In this document: positions 25,027 through 39,100 of the stretch, piece by piece
Position numbering within the stretch: the stretch's first letter is position 1
How the letters are laid out: each line of letters begins with the position of its first letter
Assembly: GCF_038396675.1 (NCBI RefSeq)
Contig: NC_088926.1
Coordinates: forward strand, 15,111,501 to 15,175,500
Direction: 5' to 3'
From: Hydra vulgaris
Taxonomy: Eukaryota; Cnidaria; Hydrozoa; Anthoathecata; Hydridae
DNA length: 64,000 nt
The notes under the pieces: generated by a model
Told to the model about the DNA's origin: nothing
The model's input: only the letters and a program-made list of their open reading frames with translations
Databases searched by the model: none
Made by a program: the position numbers and the translations under genes

Positions 25027-25389
25027 ATAAAAAACAATAACTAAATCTCTAAAAAGAAATTGTAAATGTATTTTATTAATAAAAAATTCAATAAGTCACA
25101 TTTTAATTTTTTGTTTTTTTGTTTTATTGAGAGTCTCGATTCGAGACCATGCGATACTATACGATTCTTTTTATTATCGGTATCGTTTGGTATCGAAGCA
25201 ATACTGATAGTATCGACATTGGAACATTAGCGATATCACACAATACGAGACCTTCCTTCTCGGTATCGAGTGGTATCGAACCGATACTGATAGTATTGAC
25301 ATTAGTATATAAGCGATACCAAGCGATACGAGACCATTCTTCTCGGTATCGACTTATACGATACCGATTATCTAGTGTCTAGTCATTTC

Positions 25390-26394
25390 AACTTCTTTGT
25401 GCTTTGCGTTTGAGTGAAATTATTTATTATATTGAGTTTTATTATTATTATTTATTTTATTTTATTACATTATTTGAATGAAAATAGGGCATATGCAAAA
25501 TATCTATCATAATATGCCAAAGCGATTGGCTGGGAGTGCAAGATATTGTTTCCCACCACCAGAAGAGCATCATCAAATTTGATTCACATATTAATATACC
25601 TAAACTTTTTATTGAATAAAGATACATTTTTATTGACAATGTTTATTAAAAAAAAAATTTATTAAATACTTTATTTCACTGGTTTTACAACTAGTATTTG
25701 TGAGTGAGGTATGATCGGGTGGTATTGGACACATGTTTGGAGGGTGGTTCCGAACAACTTAATCCAATTACATATCAAAAATGAATAACTTTTTTATATA
25801 AATAATAATACATTTAATAAAATACACAAACCCATAGTAGAATTTGTTTAATTCCAATAAAAAGACCTAAGATTTGAAAACAGTGTTTTTAAAGTGTTTA
25901 TTTTCATTAGTAAAAAGCTAATGTTTATATTTCTAAATGAAGATATTTTCATTCCCATTCCTTATATATTAGAGGCAATTTTTAAAGGTAATTTTTTTAT
26001 GTGTTGAGAACAGTCCATTGCTAACTAAATATATTATCTTTGTGTCACACGGGTAAAAAAGAGGTAAAACAAAGATTAAACTGCGTGTCCGGGTCGATCC
26101 TCCAATTTTGAAACATGCCTTTTTTCTAACATTTATTCTTTTATGTTTTGTCAATTATTACGGTACACAATAATTATTTTTTTGTTTTCATTCGATAATT
26201 AAATGTTTATACATTTAAAAAAAGTCTTTCGACACTTTGTTTTCTGTTAGTACATACGCACAATCAAACAAAAACTCCAAGTGTATAGTTGTTGTCATCA
26301 AACCCTTTTAAAATACTGTTAGTTAAATCAACTTAAAATATAAATCAACTTAAAATAAAAAAAATTTTAAATTTTTTATAAATAAAGGCAATTG
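25390..26394. other. AT-rich sequence without a recognised gene
   Basis: Nothing supported here beyond short AT-rich open frames. Confidence 0.45.
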
Positions 26395-26763
26395 TATATT
26401 CTATTGTACATTAAACGCTCAAGAAGTTTTGAAAAACAGGAAAGTATTGAAATAGACCTGTAGTTTGTTACTATTGATTCGTCACCTTTTTTATAAATTG
26501 GAATTATTTTTTCAAATTTTAATTGACCAGGAAAGACTCCATTTTTTAAGAATTGATTAAATCTACTGAAAAGTGGTGATTATATAATCATAAACCACTT
26601 TCACTACATTCGCACTAACATCATCAAGACCTGCGCTTCTATTCGTTTGAAGCTCTTTAATTCGTTTTGTTAATAAAGGTTGGTTTTTTTTAAAAATTGT
26701 GTAAAGCTTTTGTTTTTTCTTTGACGATTTTAAAAGTCTTTTCGTCATCCAGTAGTTATGCAC
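26395..26763 (-). pseudogene. LINE reverse transcriptase fragment, minus strand
   Basis: Reading leftward, the translation gives 'NRSAGLDDVSANVVK' (RT0/1), then 'LKFEKIIPIYKKGDESIVTN', 'YRSISILSCFSKLLERL'. These blocks match 'AAGxDxIPxxxLK', 'xxxIPIFKKGD' and 'YRPISxLxxxSKLxExL' of CR1-like LINEs. One shift separates the two parts near 26575. Confidence 0.88.
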
Positions 26764-27029
26764 ATTTTTAGATTTTATGGTTATTTTAATTTTGGGGAAA
26801 GCTTTGTTATATTGTTTAGTAAATATGCGGATAAAAAATCATATGCCTCTCATGCATCATTACAATCGTTCAATAGTTCCCAATTGATTTACAGCAAAAG
26901 TTTTCGAAAATGTGAAATTGAGTCATCGTTAATTTTCCGATTTGCCTGAAAATTGACAATGATATACATAACTCTAAAATAATAGAACAAACTTAGAGTA
27001 TTATTGAAGTTGGCTCAAAAACAATCCCA

Positions 27030-27312
27030 GCAGACATTGTTTTAGTGGATTTGCAGTGGACCAATATATACATTTTTGAGCGGTTCATTGGAGTTTTGCT
27101 CACCGGTTACATAGTGGACTATAGTGGCAGCCGCAATAAATGGCCATCCAATAACTTTACGACATGCTAATAATGGCTAGTCATCGGCTAGCCATCTTTG
27201 GCAGCTGCCAATAATGGTCTACTAAGTAACCGATGAGCAAAACTACAGCGGACCGCTCAAAATGCTCATATAGGTCCACTGAAACTCCGCTAAAGAATAT
27301 TTGCTCGGATTA
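27030..27312. mobile_element. Foldback MITE of about 280 bp
   Basis: Long imperfect inverted arms. The left arm has GTGGATTTGCAGTGGACC, TTTTGAGCGGTTC and GTTTTGCTCACCGGTTAC; the right arm has the complements in reverse order. The centre contains GGCTAGTCATCGGCTAGCC. No ORF. Confidence 0.85.
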
Positions 27313-28020
27313 TTGTGGGTGAATCTATTGTCCAGGTTCGTGTTTTAATTATACACCAATAAATTTGTATCAAAATTACAATTTATTTGAATATGAATAT
27401 TAAGCAAAAGATTTCATAAATTGTCTAAATAATTCTTTTTTTTCGAAAATGTTGTTTATCAAACATCCCAATTAAAAATGGGTTCGAATAGTATTAGGAA
27501 TAATAAAAAAGCACCAAAGAGGTACTATATAAAAAACGAGATTACGAGAAATTAAATAGTTATTGGAACAAAATTAATTGATCTGATAAACTTCTGAATA
27601 TAAACGCTTACGATTCTTACAACATGTGGTTATTAGTTTGTAATTATGGATGCGATTTGTTTATTCTTAGATTGAAAATAAGCAGCAAAAAGATAATAAA
27701 AGATGCCCTTTTGATGCACATTGAATTAAAACGCATGTTTAAAAGAACAGCGCAATTTGTGGTTAACCACAAGTTGTGCTTAACAACATAAAAGGTTATG
27801 TCCTGCAATACAAAATAGAGTAATTACGTGTTGGTCACAGCACAAGCATTTAAACTCGGAGATTTAAAAAAAAGGTAAAACTTCGGACTTCCATGCAATT
27901 TTTTGTTTGGGATTTCGAATAAAAATTTGCATGGAATTCCAATCTAACTCCTATATCGGTATATACCGTTAATATTAGTATACGTATATATTAATATTAA
28001 CGTTCACCCTAATGTTCTCG

Positions 28021-28088
28021 AAATATGTTCTAAACCACTCTGCAAGCCTTTTATCAATAAAGGTTGCAGAGTAGTTTAGAACATATTG
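28021..28088. repeat. Hairpin at the 5' edge of a LINE fragment
   Basis: ATATGTTCTAAACCACTCTG pairs with CAGAGTAGTTTAGAACATAT after a short loop. The right arm runs directly into RT coding sequence, so part of the LINE is duplicated in inverted orientation. Confidence 0.85.
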
Positions 28089-29330
28089 ATATATCAATAT
28101 TTAACAAATCTTACAAATCAAATGTTGTTCCAGACCTTCGGAAAAGAACAAACGCTATACCCGTGATTAAAAAAGGAAGCAAACTTGAACCATTTATTTA
28201 TCACCCGATTTCACAATCTTTGGTTGTATATAAAGTAATGGACGTATTATAAGAGATGAGATAATGAAACAACTAATAGTATACAAATCGATAAAAAAAA
28301 CAACAACATGATATCGTTAATAAAAAAAATCCACTACTAATTTGCTTGAAACAATTGATTATGATCAAATCAATCACAAAGACACTTGCAGATGGATTTA
28401 ATTTAGATAAACTATTATTAGATTTTGCACAAGCCATTGTCTCTGTTTTATTGTTAAGGTTATTAGTAAAGCTCGATTGGCTCGGAAGTAGAAATAAACT
28501 TTTATTGTGGTGTAAAAGCTTTCAAAACGAAAGATTTCAAAGAGAAATAGTTGAAGAGTTTGTGTCAGAATGGGAGAAAATAGATAGTGGAGTCCCTAAA
28601 GGTTCAGTTTTAGGTTCGCTATTCTTCGTTGCATTTATAAATGATTTATTACTTAAAATCAAAAACGCAGGCATATTATTCGCAATTATTCCCAAACGAT
28701 ACTAAACGTTTAGCAGTCATTAAATCAGAATTACATAATATTAATTTACAAAATGATCTCAATATTTTAAAATATTGGACAGATGACTGGCAGACAAAAT
28801 TCAAAGCTGAAAAATGTAAAGTAATACATTTCGGAAATAATAACTCTTAATACAAATACGATATTGACGAAGTTATACTAAAGGAAGAAAAAGTCGTTAT
28901 TTCTATTTCGAACTATCTTGATTGGAGTCACCATATATGCTACGCAGTTGCTAAGAAAAATAAACAAGAATTAAATATGTATTTGAGTTTATAGATGAAA
29001 GTATTATTAGCTTGTTATACAAGCCATTATTACGTCCCCATCTCGAGTGTAAAGCAGTTATATGAAATCTTCATTAGTGTTAAATATTTTAACACTAATG
29101 GTAGTGTAAGAGGTCATAATTAGAAAATCTTAAAAGAGTTAGTAAATACACAAAATAGCTGCAACTTGAACACAGTCAAGCACAACTGTTCTCTAATAGA
29201 GTTGTAAATGACCGTAATGAACACAAGAAACCATTAAATCTACAAGTGTAAATCAATTTAAGAACCACATCAATAAACACTTCAAACTTTAAACAACAAA
29301 CTTCAGATCTTTTATATTATATATTATTTG
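28088..29330 (+). pseudogene. LINE reverse transcriptase, decayed, with 3' region
   Basis: Blocks in order: 'NAIPVIKKGSKLEPFIYHPISQS' (28150), 'LLDFAQAIVSV' (28420, catalytic Asp), 'WLGSRNKLLLWCKSFQNERFQ' (28480), 'SGVPKGSVLGSLFFVAFINDL' (28590), a mutated YADD region near 28690, 'LQNDLNILKYWTDDWQTKF' and 'KCKVIHFGNNNS' (28750-28850), then a degraded connection/C-terminal part. Several stops and shifts are present. Confidence 0.88.
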
Positions 29331-29929
29331 TAGTTGTTGCAGTTGAAGGGAACAGGTGCTGAGGATTTTTATGAAGAACCCTCAGCACCAGTTCTTCTCA
29401 ACTACAACATCTTCAGAAAAGATTGCATGTTCTGTAACAACTATATCAAATGCTGCAAAAAATTCATTCCATGCACCGTCTACAAATTGATTTAACGCCT
29501 GCAGTCTTGGGGGACTAGTGAAAAACTCTCGCTAAAAAAACGCAAGAATAAATTTTGATATCTCAAACATAACAGCAAATGGCAAATTGTTCTTTTTATC
29601 AAAGAAACCATCCTCGCTCGAAAACTTGTCAAAAAAGTTTCCTGCATTGCATTTAGAGCATTTGAACACAAAATATCCAATAACAAACTGAACCCTAAAC
29701 GACGTTAACAACAAACGCACCATGAGCAACCAGCTTTTTTGTACTCTGAGGAAATAAGCAGCAACCGAGCATTCATCGACTATATACTAAACAGTCAGGT
29801 CCAGTAAGAATTCACAGTCAATCTGCCAGATCAACCTTTATAACCCTTCATCAAACGTACAACCGCTTTAACCTTCTGTAATCTTAGACTAAAATTCCCT
29901 TTATAAACACTTATCTACTTTCAAGCCAA
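29331..29929. other. Interval between LINE pieces
   Basis: No family recognised. On the minus strand 29492-29729 is open in two overlapping frames; one contains 'KCSKCNAGNFFDKF', but no domain can be assigned. Confidence 0.35.
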
Positions 29930-30370
29930 CAAATTAATTAAAGGTAACCGTATCAGTCCATTTGTGTTTAAAGCATGTACCAATGCAGCAGTTGCCCCAC
30001 TCGCCATCATTTTTTAAAAAGCGTTGGATCAAGGTGTATTTGGAAAACGTAACGCCACTGTTCAAAAAAGGCTTCAGACTAAACTCAGCAAATTCAGCTG
30101 GCCAATCCCCTCAGTACCATACAAAATTATAGAAAAAAAGACTAAAAGACAAGATCATGCTGAAATTTGCAGTTAAAAATTTATTTCCAATTACCTACAC
30201 GCCTTTGTTAATAAAAAAATTCCTACGTCACGAATCTGCTTAAGACAATGGACCAACTGTGTTTCTTATGAACTTCCCGTACAATTGCTTTTTCTTGACT
30301 AAGTATTCGACAAAGTCCTTCACAGAAAACTACAACAAAAACTTGAACAGCGTTTTTTCTTTTCCTTTTT
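29930..30370 (+). pseudogene. LINE reverse transcriptase fragment
   Basis: The translation, with shifts, shows 'AAVAPLAIIF' followed by 'KALDQGVFGK' (cf. 'PLxxIFxxSLxxGxxP'), 'FSWPIPSVPYKIIEKK', 'FISNYLHAFV' and 'FLDxVFDKVLHRKLQQKLEQ' (cf. 'DFSKAFDKVPHxxLLxKL'). It differs in sequence from the copy at 28 kb, so it is a separate insertion. Confidence 0.78.
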
Positions 30371-30482
30371 TTTTAAACAATGCAGCAACTTTTATAGTTA
30401 TTGTTTAAAAAATTTACAGAAGGTGGACCTCTATTTGATATTTAGAAGCAAATAAAACGCCTATGATTAAAAAGGGAGTTCT

Positions 30483-30567
30483 ACATATATTTACATAATA
30501 TCGGTATTTGAATTATTGGTCTGTAGTATCTACAGACCAAAATTTCAAATACCGATATCATGTAAAT
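30483..30567. repeat. Palindrome with 38-bp arms
   Basis: ATATTTACATAATATCGGTA...GGTCTGTAG is followed by its near-perfect complement. The centre is TATC. Confidence 0.85.
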
Positions 30568-30719
30568 ATTAGGAAGAATGATTGCAGAGTGTATGAAAAG
30601 AGTTTTTTGTTATTATTTGTTTTTAGTTATTTGAAGTTCTTCAAGAAATCCTTACGGGTTTTTCTTAGAGCACCACGGAAAAGCATTTAACCGGAATTTC
30701 ACGCCTCCTTCCCTACTAA

Positions 30720-30805
30720 TGCTGCATATATGGCCAAAGATGGCTTCAAACCACGAACCTCCCGATCTAAAGCTTGAACTCTAATAACAAACACGTTTGC
30801 TTTAT
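30720..30805 (-). repeat. tRNA-like SINE relic, minus strand
   Basis: On the minus strand, ATTAGAGTTCAAGCTTTAGA is followed by GGGAGGTTCGTGGTTTGAAG. This resembles the anticodon arm plus B box of a tRNA-derived SINE. No A box or tail was defined. Confidence 0.4.
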
Positions 30806-31019
30806 AACAAATAAGCCATAAGCATTGTTTTCTGAAAGGTGAGAGCTGTGCAATAACTTTAATGGGATTCCTTTTAGCTTAGTTTATTTTATTTCAGTGG
30901 TCAATACTTTTAAGTATTTTAACTATCCTTAAGAATTTAAGAAGTTTTGAAAAATAAAAAAACAATTTTTGCTACTTTTTGTTTAAATATTATTATCAAT
31001 ACTCCTGCGCACCTGTCAA

Positions 31020-31480
31020 ACCAGTGGTATAATGGAAGAATATAATATACTTTTATGCTTCTTTTTTACCAATTTCATCCAGACAATTTTTAAACATGTC
31101 AATCGAGGTCGCGTCAATTAATTTTTATGGCAAGGCATTTCACTGAGACACAACACGGTTTGTAAAGAATTTCTCACTCTGCATGCAATCCAGTATTTGT
31201 TGCTGTGCCAGTCGTTGATTTTGACCTCGCATAATGTAATTTGATGATGGGCGACTCAGTGGTACGTGGAAGTTTATTTCGTAAATTTTGTGCCTGTATT
31301 TAAAAATCGTCTCTTTTTTTTTCTCTCTTCAAGTGTTGTGAGGCCTAACTAGCTCTTCTCTGTTCAGAGGTTTTACGTTTAACGAAAAAATTTATTTGGT
31401 AGCACGGTTTTGGACTCTCTCCGCGTCAATGTCTCCCTGTTAGTATGGTGACCACACCTGGATGACGTACTTAACGATTC
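31020..31480 (-). pseudogene. LINE 3'-terminal coding fragment, minus strand
   Basis: Reading leftward: 'YVIQVWSPY' and 'DAERVQNRATK' (cf. 'LEYxxxVWxPxxxxDxxxLExVQRRATK'), 'LNVKPLNREELV', 'RGQNQRLAQQQILDCMQSEKFFTNRVVSQxNALP', then 'DATSIDMFKNCLDEIGKK'. The last blocks are the typical non-LTR C-terminus. Stops and shifts are present. Confidence 0.85.
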
Positions 31481-32506
<1,026 letters not shown>

Positions 32507-33184
32507 CAGTAATACGTTTTGTATGAGTAAGACCGTATTATATGTTTTCCACGTTTTTTAAAATTTTGTGCAAATAAAAATTTTTGAACGCACTAACAGA
32601 TTTTTTGTTAGGTAAAAGAGTTCAAACGTAAAAGAAAACCAAAGTGGCGCCTAGTGGCAGCCAGATTTATGAAATTATTAAAGCAAACATATATAAGCTT
32701 TAAAATAACTGAGTATAAAAGCAAGATGTAGCAATAAAAAAATATATTGTCAATTAAAAGCAAAAGTTAGACATTAAAATATAACATATTAAGCATATTT
32801 AAAATTGCTATAAATATGTTAATTACTTACCAAGTTTAGTCTGACAACTTTTAAAATCTAGATAATATAACAGAGTTATAATATAATACTTTAAAAAGCG
32901 CAATATTTTATGTAAATTTTATTTATTTCCATCGATTTTTTAAATAACATTATTCTCTTTATAATTTTTTTTTTCTAATTTACATTCGCGTCTACAGCAT
33001 TAGTATATTTCATTAAAACTTTAAGTGTATATAAACGGTTTTAAATTGTTTTATTATGTCTTTGAAAAGGTTTAAAACCATTAGACATCAAAATTCTGAT
33101 TTTGGTTTTTATACTTTTGTCCAGTCACTGGCCCACTGTGCCATGGCCATGGTCTTAATGATTAAATGTATGCGTTTTTAAATT

Positions 33185-33245
33185 CCTGCGTTAAAATTTT
33201 ACTGCGCGGAAGTTTTCAACCTTTCAAACATCATTTGCGGTAAAA
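33185..33245. repeat. Dispersed repeat shared with 58.2-58.3 kb
   Basis: The stretch TTAAAATTTTACTGCGCGGA...TTTTCAACC matches, in reverse complement, GGTTGAAAATTTTCGCGCAG at 58278-58300. Both sites also carry CGTTAAAATxTTA. It is an uncharacterised interspersed family. Confidence 0.6.
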
Positions 33246-33473
33246 TAGTAACGATAAAAAAATACTGAGGCAGTATTATTATCAGGAGTGGATCCAGGGG
33301 TAGCAAGTGAAGCTTTACTAATTTTACTAAACCGAAAAATGAAATTTTCGCTAAAGAAACCGAGTTTTTACGGGGTTTTTTCTCTCATGTTCATAAATTT
33401 TTGTAAGAATGTCAAACATTTCGGAGCGAAGCTACTTAATTTTGACTGGGAGTGAAATAAAATGGCAAAATAT

Positions 33474-34454
<981 letters not shown>

Positions 34455-34964
34455 CGCAAAATTCTGTTTATCATGTTTTCTCAAAGCTTATCCCCGTGCA
34501 TTTTTTATAATGAATACCTATCATCTTTTTATTAACAAGGAGGTCTGTCACGGAGAAAACTGTCCGCTGAAGTAAACTGTCCGAGCGGACATTTTACTCC
34601 GGAGTAGAATGTCCTAGCTTGGAGTAAGTTGTCCGACCTAGAGAATAGTGTAATTTTATGAATTGCGGCTGAATTTGTACCATCATTTTAAAAATTAATT
34701 TTAAAAATGGATGAACAGAATAATGCTGAAGAAAGAATGCTTGCTGATGTTAGTAACTATATATCTACATCTGTTTATCGCTATAACTGCACACCGAATG
34801 AAAAGCGGGCTATTCGACGAAGAGCAAGCAGGTATAGATTATAAACATACATAGATTATATTATTTTGTATCTATGTTACTAGTAACATAGTTACAATAT
34901 GATATATACTTTTATACACTGTTAAGAAAGTTACAAATATAGTCATTATGAGAAATTATTTGTA

Positions 34965-35190
34965 GCATTTGTGACACTGTAAAGTAGATTACAAATATAG
35001 TCGATATGTCAAATAGAATATATGATAGTTATATATTCTATTTGACAAATAGAATATAAAATTATCATATATTATATATGATAATTTTATATTCTATTTG
35101 TCAAATAGAATATATAATTATCATATATTCTATTTGACATATCGACTATATTTGTTATTATATTATATACAGTGTCAGTGTTACAGATCA
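34965..35190. mobile_element. Palindromic MITE in the Ginger1 first intron
   Basis: The ends read GTGACACTGTA at the left and TACAGTGTCAG at the right. Inside, ATATAGTCGATATGTCAAAT and AATAGAATATATGATA recur in inverted orientation several times. It is AT-rich and noncoding. Confidence 0.75.
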
Positions 35191-36147
35191 CTAAAGTATA
35201 TAGGTACGTGGACTGATTTTTTTAAATTATTCAAATACTAGAATGTTATATATCATTAGAAAGCTCTCAAATACAGTATTTCAAAGGTGAAAAAATTACG
35301 AAAATCGGACAATTCTATAAAAAGTTATGACGTTTTTAGTAGCAAATTTTCGATATATGGATTTCTTGATAAAACTGTGGTCAAAAAAATTTTTTTTTTT
35401 ACATAAATTGTTATAACATTGTCAATTCTTATTCAAAAATCTATAACTTGATATCAAAAGATAGGTGTAAAAATGGGCTTTAATTTTAAATATTTTTCTA
35501 GGTAAATGGCGCATCAAGGGATCCAGAGGGGGTGCTAATCCACCACAGACACCTCACAATAAACACTTTTTCTCCATTAAAGAGTGTTTTTTTTATGAAA
35601 TTGATAATATTTATGAATAAGATTTTGGTATTATTTTATTCTACATCACTAGAGAGTATTACAGGTCTATCATAAAGTTGGGTGTTAGGTTGTGGGTAAG
35701 GTTTAACACACCCTATTATATATAATAACACAATATTATAAATATTGTAATATTTACTAAAATGAGTAAATTATAAAAATAAATATAATATTTTAATACT
35801 TTGAAAAATAGTAACTAGTGGTGTATAAAATTACCTTTTATGGGGAGGGAGCGTATGCCGCCCCCTCCCCCTGCTGCCCTAAACCTGAAAAAAAAAATTA
35901 ATAACAAATTCACAAAAAATGTTAAAATGCTTTCTTAAGCAGAGAGAAATTAGAATAAAAAACTAATTTACAACATTACAAGATGAGTTTGAATATCCAT
36001 TTTGTCCTTTAAAGGGACCGATTACCCACTCCAACCTTAACAAAAAACACACAAAAACAATAAGTATTTTGAAATAAAAAATGTAATTAAGTTTTGTCTT
36101 GGCTTTTAGTGAATGATTTAATTTTTCAATTCCATTAATGAATAAAA

Positions 36148-39100
36148 TTAAATCATTTTTAACAATAGACACCACGTGAAGGTAAGCCTATCAAAAAAAA
36201 TTTGCAAGCCATAAAACTTGCTGTACCATATTTGCAAGCTACAAAACTTGCGGTACTCATTTTGCAAGCCATAAAACTTGTTGTACCATATTTGCAAGCT
36301 ACAAAACTTGCGGTACTCATTTTGCAAGCCATAAAACATTCCGCCTAGGTCGACCTCTTCTGCCATGACCTTTTGCAGTACCTCTGCTGCTGTCCCCAGC
36401 ACTCCTGTTTGGGGGATAAAAGGGCCATCTAAAAAGAGGGTCATCTTTGCCCCAAAACTGGATCCAACGCAAACATGATCTGTTGCTGGTGGGTCCAGGA
36501 TGCTAGGTCCTGTAAACCCTGTAGGCTATGTAAGCTTTAAAAGCAAATAAATAATAATTATATTAGTAACAAATGGCATTATGTAACACTTAATAAAAAT
36601 TTTTTACTTGTTAAAGTTTATCTAAATATATAAAATTATTGACTAATAAATCACTGATAGGTAAACAAATTTTTAATAAGAGTAAAAATTTCAATACTGC
36701 TAGTGATTTTCCTTTTATGAGAATTCAAATGAAAACACAATATAAATGTATTAAACAGTGTATATTAATAGGAATAATAAAAATTTGATAATTCAGATAC
36801 ATTTTTAATACATAAATTTACCAGCAGAAGGTTGAGCAGGTGGAACTAAAAGTAGAAAAAGTTGTCATTTAAAGATATTGCAATTGCTAAGAAATGCGCA
36901 CACATATTAAAAAGTAATAGTTTTTAGACATACCAGTCGTTGCAGATGAACATGAAACTAAGGTTAAAAAGTTGTAATAAGAAAAATTGTAATTGATGAA
37001 AAATACATACACAATTAGAAGGTAAAATTTTTAAAACTTACCAATCGTAGAAGATGAACACGGTTCTAAGGTTAAAAAGTTGTAATATAAAATTAATATA
37101 GCAAATGATAAATAATGGACATGCATATTAACAAGTAATATTATTTAGACATACCACTTGATGCAGAGGACGATGAAACAGAGGTAAAAAAAGTTTTAAA
37201 AAAGAAAATTATAGCAATTGATAAAAAAAGGCATACACAAATAGAAAGTAAAAATTTTAAAACTTACCAATCTTATCAGATGAAGATGGTCCTAACGTTA
37301 AAAAGTTGTAATAAAAAATTAATATAGCAAATGATGAAAAATGGATACACATAGGAAAAAGTAATATTATTTAGACATACCACTTGATGCAGACGACAAT
37401 AAAACTAAGGTAAAAAAGTTGTAATAAAAAACAAATATTGGAATTGATGAAAAATACATACACATATTAGAAAGTAAAGTATTTAAAATATACCAATTGT
37501 AGCAGATGAGGATGTTCCTGAGGTTAAAAAGTTTTAATAGAAAATAAATATTGCATTTGTTGAGAAATGCGTACACATATTAAAAAGTAATAGTTTTTAA
37601 ACTTACCACTTGTTGCAGTTAAAGTTGGAACTAAGGTTAAAAGATTGTTATAAAAAATAAATGTTGCATTTGATAAGGAATGCATAACAGGTTTTTAGAA
37701 CTTACCAACTGTACCAGATGAAGATGGTTCTAAAGTTAAAAAAGGAGTAAGACACCGCAAAAAAAAATAAGTTTAGCATTAAATATATTTACAGAATAAA
37801 AATTCCTGGTTTTCAAAATTACTAACTATAGCAAGTGATGAAATGAGAGTTAAACAAAATATGAGTTAAACCTAGACACACATGTTTAAACTTTTGTTAC
37901 TATGATTCATAACAAAGTTATAATATACAAACTTACCAATGGTAGACCTTGTCGATTCAACTAAAGGTAACAAAAAAATTGTACGATAAAAAATAACACC
38001 TTGTAATTGCCAAAAGTAAGTTCAAAAAATAACAACTTCAAAATTAAAATATAAAGATTATATGTATATAAACAAGAAGCTAACATTAAGAATGGGTATA
38101 TACTTATGTAAACAATAAACATATATAAACTAGTATACATCAAGAAAAAGGTATAGACAATAATAATTATATCTCACATTTAAAAAAACTTTAGAAGCAT
38201 TAAGTTAATGCAAAAATGTTATGGGAACTATATTTACGAAATCTCAAAAAATCTATAATGATAGTGCTAGGATCTAAACAAGAAGCAAATATTAGACATG
38301 TTTGTATAATTATTTAAATAATATTTATAGGAAGAAGTAGTATACATAGGATTTATAGGAAGAAGTAGTATACTATAGCAAGTGATGAAATGAGAGTTAA
38401 ACAAAATATGAGTTAAACCTAGACACACATGTTTAAACTTTTGTTACTATGATTCATAACAAAGTTATAATATACAAACTTACCAATGGTAGACCTTGTC
38501 GATTCAACTAAAGGTAACAAAAAAATTGTACGATAAAAAATAACACCTTGTAATTGCCAAAAGTAAGTTCAAAAAATAACAACTTCAAAATTAAAATATA
38601 AAGATTATATGTATATAAACAAGAAGCTAACATTAAGAATGGGTATATACTTATGTAAACAATAAACATATATAAACTAGTATACATCAAGAAAAAGGTA
38701 TAGACAATAATAATTATATCTCACATTTAAAAAAACTTTAGAAGCATTAAGTTAATGCAAAAATGTTATGGGAACTATATTTACGAAATCTCAAAAAATC
38801 TATAATGATAGTGCTAGGATCTAAACAAGAAGCAAATATTAGACATGTTTGTATAATTATTTAAATAATATTTATAGGAAGAAGTAGTATACATAGGATT
38901 TATAGGAAGAAGTAGTATACTATAGCAAGTGATGAAATGAGAGTTAAACAAAATATGAGTTAAACCTAGACACACATGTTTAAACTTTTGTTACTATGAT
39001 TCATAACAAAGTTATAATATACAAACTTACCAATGGTAGACCTTGTCGATTCAACTAAAGGTAACAAAAAAATTGTACGATAAAAAATAACACCTTGTAA

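Larger units (their letters stand above)
21611..25389. mobile_element. hAT transposon with 8-bp TSD
   Basis: The element (21619-25381) begins TAGACACTAGATAATCGGT and ends with the complement (CTAGTGTCTA). It is flanked by exact GTCATTTC duplications at 21611-21618 and 25382-25389. Inside both ends are dense GGTATCG / CGATACC subterminal repeats (21655-21910 and 25140-25375), which in hAT elements are transposase-binding regions. The transposase is on the plus strand and is broken. Confidence 0.93.

Noticed and set aside
32640..33140. A complete nonautonomous Transib between 32640 and 33140
   Set aside because: Only the right motif is exact. The proposed left end (AAAGTGGCGCC) is too diverged and no 5-bp TSD was found.
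36340..36520. Bacterial horizontal transfer suggested by high G+C
   Set aside because: The exon has matching splice phase with the upstream microexons and eukaryotic splice signals, and no bacterial family was recognised.
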